A DNA stretch of 64,000 nucleotides from Tridacna crocea (GCA_943736015.1 OX031065.1:33556427-33620426); one strand, 5' to 3'; numbered from the stretch's first letter, positions 19,877-31,154 are shown. Numbers and translations: made by a program. Notes: generated by a model from the letters alone, not told the origin.

Positions 19877-22800
19877 ATGTCTTTTGACTTAGATAAATTT
19901 ACGGCTGAACCGTCTGTGGAGCTATTGAATTTAGGTAAAAAGACTGATTTGCTTAATCTTGCTAAACACTATGAATTGTCTGAAATAAAATCTTCAATGC
20001 GTAAACATGAAATTAAGAACATTTTGGTACAATATTTTGTTGATGAGGAGATTTTCAATGAAAATGCTCTTTCCCTGATAGTTGACGTTCAGTCAGTTTC
20101 AAGTTCGAAAGAACTTGAATTAAAATTTCAGATCAGACAATTAGAAATTCAGGAAAGAGAGAAGGAAAGGGAAAGGGAAAGAGAAAGGGAGAGAGAAGAA
20201 AGGGAAGAGAGAGAGAGGGAAAGAGAAAGGGAAAGAGAAGAGAGAGAGAAAGAGAGAGAATTTCAATTAAAAATGAGGGAAATAGAAATGCAAGAAAGAG
20301 CAAATCAGCCCAAGCAAAAGATTGAATACAATTTCGATGTTACAAAACATATTAGGCTTGTTCCTCCATTTCAAGAAAAAGAAGTTGATAAATACTTCCT
20401 ACATTTTGAAAAAGTTGCAGAAAACTTAAATTGGCCAAAAGAGCACTGGACTTTGCTTTTGCAAAGTGTTTTGATTGGCAAAGCTCGTGAAATTTATACA
20501 CAATTAGGTGTTGAACAATGTCATCATTATGAGACTGTTAAAGAACTTATTCTCAAAGGTTATGAGCTGGTCCCAGAAGCATATAGACAAAAATTTAGAA
20601 ATTGTAAAAAAGATTCTAACCAGACTCATGTTGAATTTGCTAGAAACAAAGAACAGTTATTTGATAGATGGTGCTGTTCTAAGAAAATAGACCAAAATTA
20701 TGATAAACTAAGACAACTTATGTTAGTTGAAGAATTCAAACATTGTATTCAATTTGATGTTAAGACATTCTTAGACGAAAAACAAGTCGAAACTTTAGAA
20801 GAAGCAGCTCGTCTGGCTGATAATTACTACCTTGCACATAAAGTTTCTTTTATTTCTAAACCAAAACCTACTTCCTCACATCCCCAAAATAAATTTACGT
20901 CTGGTAATTCATCTGGCATGCCCAGTCAATCCAATACACCCAAACCCAATTCTACTAGTGAAACCAAAAGTCAATATCCCTTATCTCGACCCACTTGTAA
21001 CTATTGTAAGAAACCTGGTCACCTTGTTTCTGAATGTTTGAAATTAAAAAGGAAGTTAGAAAGTGATGAAGCCAAACCAACAGGGCTCACCACTCTTAGG
21101 CCAAGGCCACAGTCTTCTATCAAAACCAATACAATTGACATAGTCACAAAACCCAAGTCTGATTCTACTATGGAGATTTTTGAACCATTTATGTTGAATG
21201 GTTTTGTATCACTTTCAGGTGATAATTGCCCACCTACCCCTATTAAAATTTTAAGAGACACAGGAGCTTCTCAATCTCTTATTTTAGCAGATATACTGCC
21301 TTTTTCTGAGAAGACTTCTTCCGGTACTAGTGTCCTTATTCAGGGTGTAGAGTGTGGAACTGTTAATATCCCTCTCCATCACGTTAATTTGTCATCAGAT
21401 TTGGTTACTGGGCCTGTGGTTATTGGTATTAAACCTTCCTTACCATTTAAAGGTGTCCATTTACTGCTAGGCAATGACTTAGCTGGAGATAAGGTTGTGG
21501 TTAATCCACTTGTAACTGACACACCAAATATAGGTCAAACAGATGACCCTATCGAGCAGGAAATTCCTGACTTGTATCCTTCTTGTGCAGTTACCCAAGC
21601 TATGGCTAAAAAGGCCATTTTGGAAAACTCAAACTCTGATATTGACTTGACGGATACTTTTATCGGTCAATATTTTAATAATGAGATTAAAAAGTCTCTT
21701 GATCCCAGTTTGTCTGATACTCAGACAGACACGTCAATGTCTTGTCATTCATCACCACGGTCTATTGACCAAGGTCACGACACGCTGTCAAAGTCACAGC
21801 TTATCCAGGAACAGCAAACTGATCCTGAGATTTCAAAATTAATTTTTAGGGCTTTACCTGAAGATGAAATTTCAGAGGTCCCAATGTGTTACTATATAAA
21901 GAATGGGATTCTTATGAGAAAATGGCGACCATTTGATGTCCCAGCTGATGATGAATGGGCTGTTTACCACCAAATTGTGGTTCCAAAGTCATATCGTCAT
22001 GAAATACTAAGTATAGCCCATGAAAGTCCTATGTCAGGTCATCTAGGTATAAACAAGACCTATCACAAAATTATTAATCATTTTTATTGGCCTGGTCTCA
22101 AATCAGATGTCTCTAAATATTGTAAAACTTGCCATACATGTCAAATGGTAGGTAAACCCAACCAAACCATTCCCAAAGCTCAATTACAACCTATTCCTGC
22201 TTTTGATGAACCTTTCAGTAGGATACTTATAGATTGTATTGGTCCTTTACCTCGAACCAAGTCAGGAAATGAGTATCTCTTAACAATTATGTGTACTTCT
22301 ACACGTTTTCCTGAAGCTATTCCTTTAAGAAACATCAAAACAAAGTCAATAGTCAAAGCTCTTATAAAATTTTTCACATTTGTTGGTCTTCCAAAATCAG
22401 TTCAGTCTGATCAAGGGTCAAATTTTATGTCTGGTATATTCCAACAGGTTATGCATGAATTAGGGATCAAGCAATACAGGTCATCCGCCTATCACCCTGA
22501 AAGTCAAGGTGCTTTAGAAAGATTTCACCAGACATTAAAAAATATGATAAGGTCATATTGCTTTGACACTGAAAAAGATTGGGATGAGGGCATCCATTTG
22601 TTACTATTTGCAGCCAGAGAATCTGTACAAGAATCTCTTGGTTTCAGTCCTTTTGAATTAGTTTTTGGCCATTCTGTTCGTGGACCTTTAAAACTTTTGA
22701 AGGAGAAATTTCTCTCAAATGATGAAACACCTTTGAATTTACTACAGTATGTTTCTGACTTCAGAAATAGACTGTCTAGGGCATGTGAGGTTGCTAGGTC

Positions 22801-24589
22801 CAATCTTAAAATGTCTCAGGGCAAAATGAAAGCAAAATATGACAACCATGTTATAGATAGAAAATTTAAACCAGGTGACAAAGTCCTTGCTCTTTTGCCA
22901 ATACCTGGCAGACCTTTACAGGCAAGATATTTTGGACCCTACACCATTGACAAGAAAACAAGTGATTTAAACTATATAATTAATACTCCAGGAAGGCGTA
23001 AAAACAAACAAATGTGTCATATAAATATGTTAAAGGAATACTTTGACAGAGATAGCTCTATTTCAAAACCAATTACAGTTGTAAACACTGTCCCACAAGA
23101 ATCAAGTGTATTTGAAATTGAAGTAAATTCTGACTTTATTGATAAATCTGATCCTGGTCCATCTAAACTTGAGAATTCTGATATTTTGAGAAACCTCGAC
23201 AACAAACTTTCTCACTTGGAACCATCGCAGCAGGAAGAGCTGAAACAGTTGATACATGAATATGAACATTTATTTCCTGATATCCCCAAAAGAACAGATA
23301 AAATCTATCATGATGTCATTGTGGAAGATTCTAAACCAATAAAGCAACATCCATATAGAATGAATCCTTTGAAACAGAAATACCTCCAAGATGAAGTAAA
23401 ATACTTACTGGAAAATGACTTTATTGAACCTAGCCAGAGTAATTACAGTTCACCATGTATATTAGTACCTAAATCAAATGGAACTTATAGAATGTGTACT
23501 GATTATCGTAAGGTGAACTCTGTGACAAAAACAGACTCTTTTCCAATACCAAGAATTGATGACTGTATTGACAAAGTTGGAAATTCAAAATATGTCACCA
23601 AATTCGACCTGCTAAAAGGATTCTGGCAAGTTCCACTGACTGATAGAGCAAAAGAAGTATCAGCCTTTGCTACTCCAAACGGTCTGTATCAATACAAAGT
23701 TATGCCGTTTGGGATGAAAAATTCTCCTGCAACGTTTCAGCGACTTATAAACAACGTTATATGTGGATTAGATGGCTGTGATGCATATATTGACGACGTC
23801 ATCATCTACTCAGACAGTTGGAGTGACCATCTTCAAAGAATTAGGAAGTTCTTCGACAGACTCAGTAAAGCGAAACTGACTATGAATCTTGCAAAAACTG
23901 AATTTTGTCATGCTACTGTAACATTTCTAGGACATCTTGTGGGACAGGGTCAAGTTAAACCTTTAGAAGCTAAAGTCAATGCTATCTCTGAGTTTCCTGT
24001 GCCTAAATGTGAAAGTCAGCTGATGCGATTTCTTGGTATGGCTGGCTACTACAGGAAATTCTGTAAAAATTTCTCGGGTATTGCTGAACCTTTAACAAAT
24101 TTACTTAAGAAAAGCACAAAGTTCAAATGGAATGACAAATGTCAAGATGCATTTGATCGTTTGAAAGCCATACTAAAGAGCGCACCAGTTCTCTTGGCAC
24201 CTGATTTTGACAAATGTTTCAAATTAGCTGTTGATGCAAGTGATGTTGGTATTGGTGCTGTTCTTTTACAAGAAGATAATAATGGTATTGATCACCCAGT
24301 TTGTTACTTTTCTAAGAAATTTAACAAACATCAGAAAAATTACTCTACCATAGAAAAAGAGTGTCTTGCCTTAATTCTGGCAATCCAGCAGTTTGAAGTT
24401 TATTTAACCTCTTCAACTTCACCAATTGTTGTATTCAGTGATCATAACCCTTTAAGTTTTCTACACAAACTTAAGAATAAAAATCGAAGATTACTGAGGT
24501 GGAGTTTATTGCTTCAAGAGTTTAATCTTGACATAAGACACATAAAAGGGAAAGATAACATTATACCAGATGCTCTTTCAAGAGTTTGA
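19877..24589 (+). CDS. Gag-Pol polyprotein of the LTR retrotransposon
   Basis: A single frame of 1570 residues starting at ATG 19877. In order: a gag region with a Glu/Arg-rich coiled-coil tract (about 90-145); a CCHC zinc knuckle (373-386, CNYCKKPGHLVSEC); an aspartic protease (DTGA near 460); an integrase with HHCC zinc domain (about 714-755), DDE core (about 784, 844, 880) and a GPY/F-like module near 1016; then reverse transcriptase (YIDD near 1303) and RNase H (about 1451 onward). Known: these enzymes copy element RNA to DNA and insert it. The integrase-first order is the notable feature. Gag and Pol are in one continuous frame, so no frame change is needed between them. The element looks whole. 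Confidence 0.93.
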   Translation: MSFDLDKFTAEPSVELLNLGKKTDLLNLAKHYELSEIKSSMRKHEIKNILVQYFVDEEIFNENALSLIVDVQSVSSSKELELKFQIRQLEIQEREKEREREREREREEREEREREREREREEREKEREFQLKMREIEMQERANQPKQKIEYNFDVTKHIRLVPPFQEKEVDKYFLHFEKVAENLNWPKEHWTLLLQSVLIGKAREIYTQLGVEQCHHYETVKELILKGYELVPEAYRQKFRNCKKDSNQTHVEFARNKEQLFDRWCCSKKIDQNYDKLRQLMLVEEFKHCIQFDVKTFLDEKQVETLEEAARLADNYYLAHKVSFISKPKPTSSHPQNKFTSGNSSGMPSQSNTPKPNSTSETKSQYPLSRPTCNYCKKPGHLVSECLKLKRKLESDEAKPTGLTTLRPRPQSSIKTNTIDIVTKPKSDSTMEIFEPFMLNGFVSLSGDNCPPTPIKILRDTGASQSLILADILPFSEKTSSGTSVLIQGVECGTVNIPLHHVNLSSDLVTGPVVIGIKPSLPFKGVHLLLGNDLAGDKVVVNPLVTDTPNIGQTDDPIEQEIPDLYPSCAVTQAMAKKAILENSNSDIDLTDTFIGQYFNNEIKKSLDPSLSDTQTDTSMSCHSSPRSIDQGHDTLSKSQLIQEQQTDPEISKLIFRALPEDEISEVPMCYYIKNGILMRKWRPFDVPADDEWAVYHQIVVPKSYRHEILSIAHESPMSGHLGINKTYHKIINHFYWPGLKSDVSKYCKTCHTCQMVGKPNQTIPKAQLQPIPAFDEPFSRILIDCIGPLPRTKSGNEYLLTIMCTSTRFPEAIPLRNIKTKSIVKALIKFFTFVGLPKSVQSDQGSNFMSGIFQQVMHELGIKQYRSSAYHPESQGALERFHQTLKNMIRSYCFDTEKDWDEGIHLLLFAARESVQESLGFSPFELVFGHSVRGPLKLLKEKFLSNDETPLNLLQYVSDFRNRLSRACEVARSNLKMSQGKMKAKYDNHVIDRKFKPGDKVLALLPIPGRPLQARYFGPYTIDKKTSDLNYIINTPGRRKNKQMCHINMLKEYFDRDSSISKPITVVNTVPQESSVFEIEVNSDFIDKSDPGPSKLENSDILRNLDNKLSHLEPSQQEELKQLIHEYEHLFPDIPKRTDKIYHDVIVEDSKPIKQHPYRMNPLKQKYLQDEVKYLLENDFIEPSQSNYSSPCILVPKSNGTYRMCTDYRKVNSVTKTDSFPIPRIDDCIDKVGNSKYVTKFDLLKGFWQVPLTDRAKEVSAFATPNGLYQYKVMPFGMKNSPATFQRLINNVICGLDGCDAYIDDVIIYSDSWSDHLQRIRKFFDRLSKAKLTMNLAKTEFCHATVTFLGHLVGQGQVKPLEAKVNAISEFPVPKCESQLMRFLGMAGYYRKFCKNFSGIAEPLTNLLKKSTKFKWNDKCQDAFDRLKAILKSAPVLLAPDFDKCFKLAVDASDVGIGAVLLQEDNNGIDHPVCYFSKKFNKHQKNYSTIEKECLALILAIQQFEVYLTSSTSPIVVFSDHNPLSFLHKLKNKNRRLLRWSLLLQEFNLDIRHIKGKDNIIPDALSRV

Positions 24590-24800
24590 AATTTCAATAG
24601 TCATTTTTCCCTAAATCAAGTTTAAACTGTTTTTTCTTTTAAATTGTAATTTCATTACCTTGACTATTTTCATTAGTCTGAAATAATTAATATTTGAGTT
24701 TGTCATTTCCTATGTATACTTCAGTTAAAGTGTCATATACATGTATATAAATAATATTGCAAAAAAGAAAGATTTATTTCATAAACCTTTCTTTTTCTTT

Positions 24801-24813
24801 TCAAGGGGGGAAG
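24801..24813 (+). other. Polypurine tract
   Basis: TCAAGGGGGGAAG directly precedes the 3' LTR, the usual site for plus-strand priming. Confidence 0.85.
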
Positions 24814-25375
24814 TGTTATGTACATACCCAGTTATTCCTAGCTTTGTTCATGTGTGTATCTATTTTTGAATGGTTTTCCCCTGTTGCTATTTTTAGAACT
24901 GGATTCTCTCTTGTGGAATATTGTGCTGGAAGTTTCCAGGCCTTTATACAATCTGATTACTAGAAATTATGCAACTGATTTTAACATGAATTTTCTGGAA
25001 GTTTCCCTGTTATTATAAAAGGAAAAGCTTTTTACATCTCAGTGTACACTAGTTAAAACATGATTGCCAGACTACAGTGGGGATTATCTTGTGTTTGTGT
25101 CCTATAATTAGTGCTTGGATTATATTCAGTTTGGATTTGGATCAGACTAGACTAAAGTGAGGATTACTTTGTGTGCTTAGATTACATTCAGTTTGGATCA
25201 GGATCAGATTGGAATTAAGACTTGAATAGTTTGTCTTCTGAATTTAACGTCTAAGGTATTGTTTTGTACTATTGTAATATTGTCACTGTTTATTTGATAT
25301 TTTTGTTAATAAATTCTGTTAATTGTTATCGTTTGTTGCTGGCTTCTTCTTTCTAGTTACGCCTGACTCGTAACA
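24814..25375 (+). repeat. 3' LTR (562 bp)
   Basis: Essentially identical to the 5' LTR. It ends CGTAACA and is followed by GTCC, the same four bases that precede the 5' LTR. Confidence 0.93.
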
Positions 25376-25707
25376 GTCCTAATTGAAATCATTAGCAGAC
25401 AGCAAATTTAAGCTTGCTCAAATGATTGATTTTATTATTAGAAGGGTAGAAAACACTGTGGTAAAAGGAGAAAATGCTGGTTACCAGCATTTTCTCCTTT
25501 TCCCACAGTGTTTTCAAAAGCCCTTTTGTCAGGGTCCTTTAAAATGTAGATTGTACGGTAAAGGATTGATGCACAAATATTTTTCAAACACTCATATAAA
25601 AAGGGAGAAACCATACATTATAAGCAAGTTTTCCGTTAAGCTCTACTATGAGAAAAAAATGTAAGAAATTAATGACCTGGGATATTACACAATCTTCAAC
25701 ATAAATA

Positions 25708-25920
25708 TCACAACTTCTTTGGAACATTAGCTATTATAGGTTTTGGTCTAGTTTTGAACAAGAGTTTCTTCTTTATTATAGCTATCACATTGTAGTTTGT
25801 GTCTGTAGTGGTCTGACCCTCATGATCCCTGGTGTCCTTCACCATCACGCCATAGGGTTTCTCCAAGGTTACAACCTTTCCATACAAAATGTGATGCCCA
25901 ATGATGAGAACTGGCACATC
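25708..25920 (-). CDS. CHTF8: CHTF8 (Ctf8) homologue, last exon
   Basis: Minus strand. The acceptor TGTTTCAG ends at 25921, and the frame encodes [17 protein letters not shown]...[10 protein letters not shown]...[15 protein letters not shown], then TGA at 25710-25708. This matches the C-terminal half of vertebrate CHTF8 ([33 protein letters not shown]), as I recall that protein. Known: CHTF8 is a small subunit of the Ctf18-RFC clamp loader, with CHTF18 and DSCC1. It acts in the nucleus in PCNA loading and sister-chromatid cohesion. The preceding exon is at 26897-27026. The intron of 976 nt between them holds a family A element and a copy of repeat E. The exon junction is in phase 0. Confidence 0.92.
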   Translation of the reverse strand, partial: DVPVLIIGHHILYGKVVTLEKPYGVMVKDTRDHEGQTTTDTNYNVIAIIKKKLLFKTRPKPIIANVPKKL

Positions 25921-26028
25921 CTGAAACAGACAAAAATTAGCAAGATTTTTAAAATACTAGTATCTACACAAGTCATTAAGTGGTCTTCGTCACAAATTAA
26001 ACTGACCTAGTAACCCTCAAAACAATTT

Positions 26029-26258
26029 TTAACTCTTTAACAAAGGACAAAATTTGAGACTAGTCCAAATTGAAAGCATTTGCAGACGACAAAATAAAAG
26101 TGATTAGAAAATTGAAATTTGTTTTGTGAAGGGTAGAAAACATTGTGGGAAAAGGGGAAAATGCTGGTAACCAGCATTTTCTCCTTTTCCCACAATGTTT
26201 TCTAAAGGCTTCTTTCTCAGGATCGTCAAAAAGTAGGGATTGTGTGGTAATGGGTTAA
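26029..26258 (+). repeat. Family A hairpin MITE inside the CHTF8 intron
   Basis: Near-consensus copy with TTAA at both ends and a stem of about 30 bp. It is antisense to the CHTF8 transcript and would form a strong hairpin in the intron RNA. Confidence 0.92.
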
Positions 26259-26429
26259 CCTATTATTAAAGCCACCCCACAATCCACTAAGCTTTAAAAT
26301 GATAAATCCATGTTAAATTTGGCTGAACATGAGTTAAGGTTTGGAAACCTCCCCCCCTCCGCACCTACCTTCCACCCCCGAAAAAGATATAAAATTTGTG
26401 TCAGATGGAAAACTACTCATGAAAAAGAA

Positions 26430-26790
26430 GTCAAAGAAAAAAAGTCACAGTCAAAAACTTGTCAAAGTATTTCCATGCCTCCCAGGTATGTCACCTTTTT
26501 TCCCTTCAGTCTGTCTGTGAGTCTATCTTTTGGAAAAGAAGAAAATGCTAGTGCCTGACATGTTTCCTAACCTGTCTGATACAGATTCCTTGTTTGCAGC
26601 CATAAGAACATCGGAGCAATACACAAATACTGGTGGCATGGTCATAGTAATCAAATGAGGTTTGAAAGCATTTTACGGGGTGTTTTATTTTCTTTTTCTT
26701 TCTCCCACATCTTCAAAAACATCAAGATGTAAATCTTTTATTTTTTTGGCTTTATTTGTTGCGACTTTTTTCCTGTGACTTTTCTTTACC
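26430..26790. repeat. Repeat E, TIR element
   Basis: Bounded by inverted AAAAAAGTCACAG / CTGTGACTTTT-like ends. It carries GTTTGCAGCCATAAGAACAT and ACTGGTGGCATGGTCAT in common with 45446-45858. The core includes a degenerate family A stem (AAGAAGAAAATGCTAG). Confidence 0.75.
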
Positions 26791-26896
26791 TAAACCTGTG
26801 GCTTTTTTCCTGTAACTTTTTCCTACAATCTGAATCTAGGGTTGAAAGTTTACCAATACTTGCTCTGACTGTGGTCTTGGTAATCAGAAATCATAC

Positions 26897-27026
26897 CTTT
26901 TGCGTGAAGTACAAGTCTCCAATAAACCTCCCACTCAATGGTACTGAATGTCTGGTCTCTAAAGAGCCCTGCAGCTCTATCATTGCCCATTCCTCAGCTT
27001 TACCACCATTCTTATCTGTATCTGGT
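26897..27026 (-). CDS. CHTF8: CHTF8 (Ctf8) homologue, internal exon
   Basis: Minus strand, 130 nt between the acceptor ATCATTTTCAG and the donor AAAAG|GTATGA. After one base that completes a codon, the frame reads PDTDKNGGKAEEWAMIELQG...RFIGDLYFTQK, which joins in phase to [10 protein letters not shown] of the last exon. It aligns with the GLAEWVLMELQGEIEARYS...LLGDLHYTTE part of vertebrate CHTF8. The first exon (expected to start MVQIxI) was not found in the 0.5 kb upstream. It may be tiny, diverged, or beyond the repeat block at 27.5-37.3 kb. Confidence 0.9.
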
Positions 27027-27533
27027 CTGAAAATGATACATAAATCATAATTGTCATATAAGAATAGACTATTCTCTCCTTTCCAGATAATCGATGGTTA
27101 CTTATATTCGATATTTAAGAAATAATCTTCTTCCTATCATGGTGTATCTTTCAATAATCTACAGATGTGAGTTATGAGGCACAATATATAATCCACGAGG
27201 GCAATATAACTCACAATGGCCAATAGACTATTCTTAATGGAACTGAAAGGAAAACTTTGGAGTAAACAAGCGGATGAAGATTATGTTCGATTGAATAACC
27301 CACTCATTGAATGACCTCACTCGATATAGAATGACGTCAGTCTGCATGGACTGTTGCAGATTTTACCACACTTTCCTTGCATTGTGTTTATAGAGCAGAA
27401 TTTGCTTATCATGTTAGAATTTGGATTAAAAAATGATATACAAACTGACAGGTGATTATCATTATATTTGCAAAATCTGGCCCCAGCTGACAAGGTTCAA
27501 GCTGACACGACAGAGTCCATCTCTGTAGAGTTG
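27027..27533. other. CHTF8 upstream intron or flank
   Basis: AT-rich with no confident exon. A TGACGTCA palindrome lies at about 27333. It could be a regulatory CRE, but no transcription start can be placed. Confidence 0.35.
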
Positions 27534-27753
27534 AGTAACCCATATCACCACACAATCCCTACTTCTGACGACCCTCACAAAAAAGCCTTTAGAAAACATT
27601 GTGGGAAAAGGAGAAAATGCTGCTGACCAGCATTTTCTCCTTTTCCCACAAGGTTTTCTTCCCTTCAAAAAACAATTTCAAATTTTCAGTCACTTTTACT
27701 TTGGCTTTCAACTTTTACAAGCCAAAAATTTTGTAGTTTGGTAACGAGCAAAG
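27534..27753 (-). repeat. Family A hairpin MITE
   Basis: Readable throughout, with a shortened left arm (the GCAGACGAC part is missing). It borders the large inverted array. Confidence 0.83.
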
Positions 27754-27789
27754 CCTAAGGCCGAGCCGAAACCGAGCGGTGCATGGAAA

Positions 27790-28090
27790 TACCGGAACGG
27801 ACCGGAATGGACCGGAATGGACATTGGAACGGACCGGAACGGACCGGAATGGACATTGGAACGGACCGGAATGGACATCGGAACGGACCGGAATGGACAC
27901 CGGAATGGACCAAACGGAGCGGAATGACACCGGAATGGACCGGACCGGACCGGAATGGACACCGGAATGGACCAAAACGGACCGGAATGGACCAGACAGG
28001 ACCGGAATGGACACCGGAATGTACCAAAGCGAACCGGAATGGACACAGGAATGGACTGGGATGGACCGGAACGGACCGGAATGGACTTGA
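27790..28090. repeat. Minisatellite, GGACCGGAATGGACA type (left edge)
   Basis: Irregular units of 10 to 28 bp built from GGACCGGAATGGACACCGGA. Frames open on both strands here (27.7-28.1 kb) are repeat translations, not genes. Confidence 0.9.
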
Positions 28091-28289
28091 GGATACGATG
28101 TAAACGCTTAAAGCAATTATTCAGTTATTTGGTATTGGAATAGGGAAACGCCTGACCATATTCAGGTAAGCTGAAGATGAACTTCCATGACATAGGGCTT
28201 CAAGGAATAGACCTTAATCTTGAAGGAAAATCAATTTGTATACGACTTTAAAGTTCAGGTAAGACAGTAATCTTGATGGAAAGTTAAAA

Positions 28290-31030
28290 GGTAGGAAAAA
28301 CCGGAACGGACCTGAAAAGACCTTTAAAAGTGAATATATGGACATTTAAACCGAAGAGAAACTATTGGACAGACCGAAACCTGATGCAAAAACATCAAAT
28401 ATCTTACTAGGGTTTTTTTTTTTTTTTTTTAATTAGTAATATAATTTGAAGTAAAAAAAAAAAAGAGAAAAATCCAATATGTGTGAAAAAACGGAACGGA
28501 CCTTATTGGACCCTAAAAACGCAAGCTATTGACATTAAAAAAAGGAAAAACTTACAATAGACCTATACCTTATCACAAGCATCAAGTAATGCATTGATCA
28601 AATCGTTATAATGAACATGAATAGAAAAGATCCCAAAAAGAGTATGGAAATCCGGAACAGACCTGAATGGACCCTCAAAAGCCTTTCTAGGGACTAAAGG
28701 ATAAATGGTAAAACTTGGATTGGACCTACACCCTTAAATAAACGCCAGACGTTGGAAGCGTCAAAATGAACAAGAAATGACTATTGAGCAGATCCAATAT
28801 CGAAGTACGGAAAAACCAGAACGGACCTGAACGGACCCTATTAAGTGAACATATGGACTTTTAAATCAAAGGTAAATCAAGAAATGACATAAATCTTATC
28901 AGAAGCATCAAATATCCGATGTCAGAAGAGTCAATATAAACATAAACGGAATTGAAAAGATCAGTATTCGAGCATGGGAAAACCGGAACGGACCTGAACG
29001 GACACTCAAAAAAGAAACACTATCGTCATTTAAGATGAAGGGGGGGGGGGAAACAGATGGATCTAAACCCTATCAGAAACATCGCATAATGTTCAGTGGA
29101 ATAAACATGAGCAGAATTGAAAAGATCCGATCATGTATTCTAAAACCAGAACGGACTTGAACGGACCACAAAAGGCCTGTCTATAGACTTAACAAACGGC
29201 GGGAATACAGGAACAGATCAAAATCTGATAATAAAAAAAATCAAATGTCGAAAATATGAAGCATTAGAATGAACCAGAAATGAATTGAAAAGATTAAATA
29301 TTGAACATGAAAAAACCGGGCCGGACCTGAACGGACCTGAAAAGGCCTGCCTTTGGACTTTAAAACCAAAGAGAAAATCAGGAAAAGACTTAAACCGTAT
29401 CAGAAATATCAATTATCGGACGTATACAAATAGGAAGAATGAACATTTACCTTATTGAAAAGATCCGATTTTGGAGTATGGGAAATAAAGGGAACATCAG
29501 TAGCGTACCAAAATTTTATAAAAAATATAAAATTTAAATAAATACTATGCATTTCAAGCTGTATGTTGTAAATAAGCATTGAAATGAAACATAACTGAAT
29601 TGAAGAGATTGAATATTGAGGCATGGAAAAACCGGAACGGACCTGAACGGAACCTAAAAGGCCCTCGAATGGACTCTAAAACCAAAGAGAAAATCGGGAA
29701 AAGACCTAAATCGTATCAGAAACATCGAAATATAATAATAATAATAATATCTTTATTTAGTGAAGGTTAAAACATTAAGACATATTTCAAAGTCTTTTTT
29801 ACAATGTTGCCTTCAAGATGAGTGGAACAACGATAGTAAAAACCATAATAATTAGGAGAACAATAATAATGATAATAATAATAATGATAATAATAATGAT
29901 GATTATGATGATTGGTGATAGGACACGGGAATAGAAAAATGAACTTTGACGTAAGTAAAAAGAAAAAAAGTTTTGATGTTTGATAGACCGCAACGGACCT
30001 GAACAGACCTAAAAGACTCAACTAAACTGACTTGAAAATGAGGGGAACATTAGGAACAGACCAAATTCTTATCAGAAACATCAAATATTGGTTATTTTAA
30101 TCATTAAAATTAACCAGAACTGAATTGAAAAGATCAGATTTTGAGGCATGGAAAAGCCGGAACAGGCCTTAAAAACATTAACGTGGACTTTTAAATAAAG
30201 GAGAAAAACAGGAAAGGGCCCAAATCCTATCAGATTAAAAGTCAGACGTAGAAATCGTCAGAATAAACATTAACTGAACTGAAAGATCCGACATTGGAAT
30301 ATGGAAAGACCGGAACGGACCTGAGCGGACCCAAAAAATGAACACATATAGACCTAAAAAAACACGCGGAACATCGGGAACGGATCAAATTCTTTTTAGA
30401 AACATCAAATATCAGATATAAGAATCATTAAAATAAACCAGAAAATCATGGAAAAGATCATATATTTAGGCATGGAAATACCGGAACGGACCTTCAGGAG
30501 TGAATATTAAAAATACCTACACATGGAGTATGAAAACAACGGGAAAATCGAAAACGGATCTAAATCCATCAGACACATTCAATATTGGACGAAGGAAGCA
30601 ACAGAATAAACATGGACTGAATGAAAAAGATCAGATATTGGTGTATCAAATCCCGGAACTGACTTGACGGAACCTAAGAGCATTCCTTTACACTTCGAAA
30701 GCAATGGGGAAAACCGGGAAAAAGACCTAAACCTTGCCAGAGACAATAAATGTCGGACGATGGACGATCATCACAATAACCACTAACTAAATAGTGAAGA
30801 TCCTATATCGGAGCATGGAAAAACTGGAACGGACCTGAATCGACCCAAAAAAGGCGACCCCATAGACTATCAAAAAGTGGGAAAAAATCGGAACGGTAAT
30901 TAAACCTTTTCAAAACCATCACTGTGAAATTTCTGACACAGAAATCATAAGAATTAAGTTAAACTGAATTGAAAAGATCCAATTTTGGAGAATGAAGCAC
31001 GATACCGGAACGGACCTGCACGGACCGAAA
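28290..31030 (+). repeat. Left array, ~165-175-bp period, about 15 diverged units
   Basis: Units begin ACCGGAACGGACCTGAACGG near 28300, 28490, 28650, 28815, 28981, 29145, 29317, 29632, 29987, 30156, 30310, 30481, 30653, 30825 and 31003, with AACCAAAGAGAAAATC and TTGAAAAGATC blocks between. Much more diverged than the right array. Confidence 0.82.
29733..29930. repeat. Insert with (AAT)n edges inside the left array
   Basis: TAATAATAATAATATCTTTA opens and an ATAATAATGATAATAATAAT tract closes a segment of about 200 bp that interrupts an array unit. This looks like the 3' end of a retroposon with simple tails. The class is not identified. Confidence 0.5.
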
Positions 31031-31154
31031 ACAACGACCGGGCCTAATATTTATCAGAAAAATTGAATCCTGGACGCTGACAACATTAGATTAAACAAGA
31101 GTTGAATGGAAAGATCGGATGTTGGAGTAAATTTGACCTGTACGAGTCCTACGT

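Larger units (their letters stand above)
19116..25375 (+). mobile_element. Ty3/gypsy-type LTR retrotransposon, Gmr1-like domain order
   Basis: About 6.26 kb: 5' LTR, tRNA-Pro-type primer site, repeated leader, one long gag-pol frame, polypurine tract and 3' LTR, flanked by GTCC. It looks whole. The two LTRs are nearly identical, so the insertion is recent. The integrase domain lies before the reverse transcriptase, the order described for the Gmr1 group rather than for typical Ty3/gypsy elements. No envelope-like frame is seen. Confidence 0.93.
19078..25569 (+). repeat. Family A copy split by the LTR retrotransposon
   Basis: The left terminus (TTTTACCAGACAACCAAAGC...GATTTGTCC) ends at 19115. 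The rest (TAATTGAAATCATTAGCAGA, perfect hairpin, right arm) runs to 25569. The GTCC at the junction is present on both sides of the insert. Confidence 0.88.

Noticed and set aside
27708-28103. Long open frames on both strands with RSGPFR- or NGPEWT-type repeats
   Set aside because: They are translations of the GGACCGGAATGGACA minisatellite, open in several frames at once.
29767-30021. His/Tyr-rich open frame (NHHNHHYYYHYYY)
   Set aside because: Translation of an AAT/ATG microsatellite.
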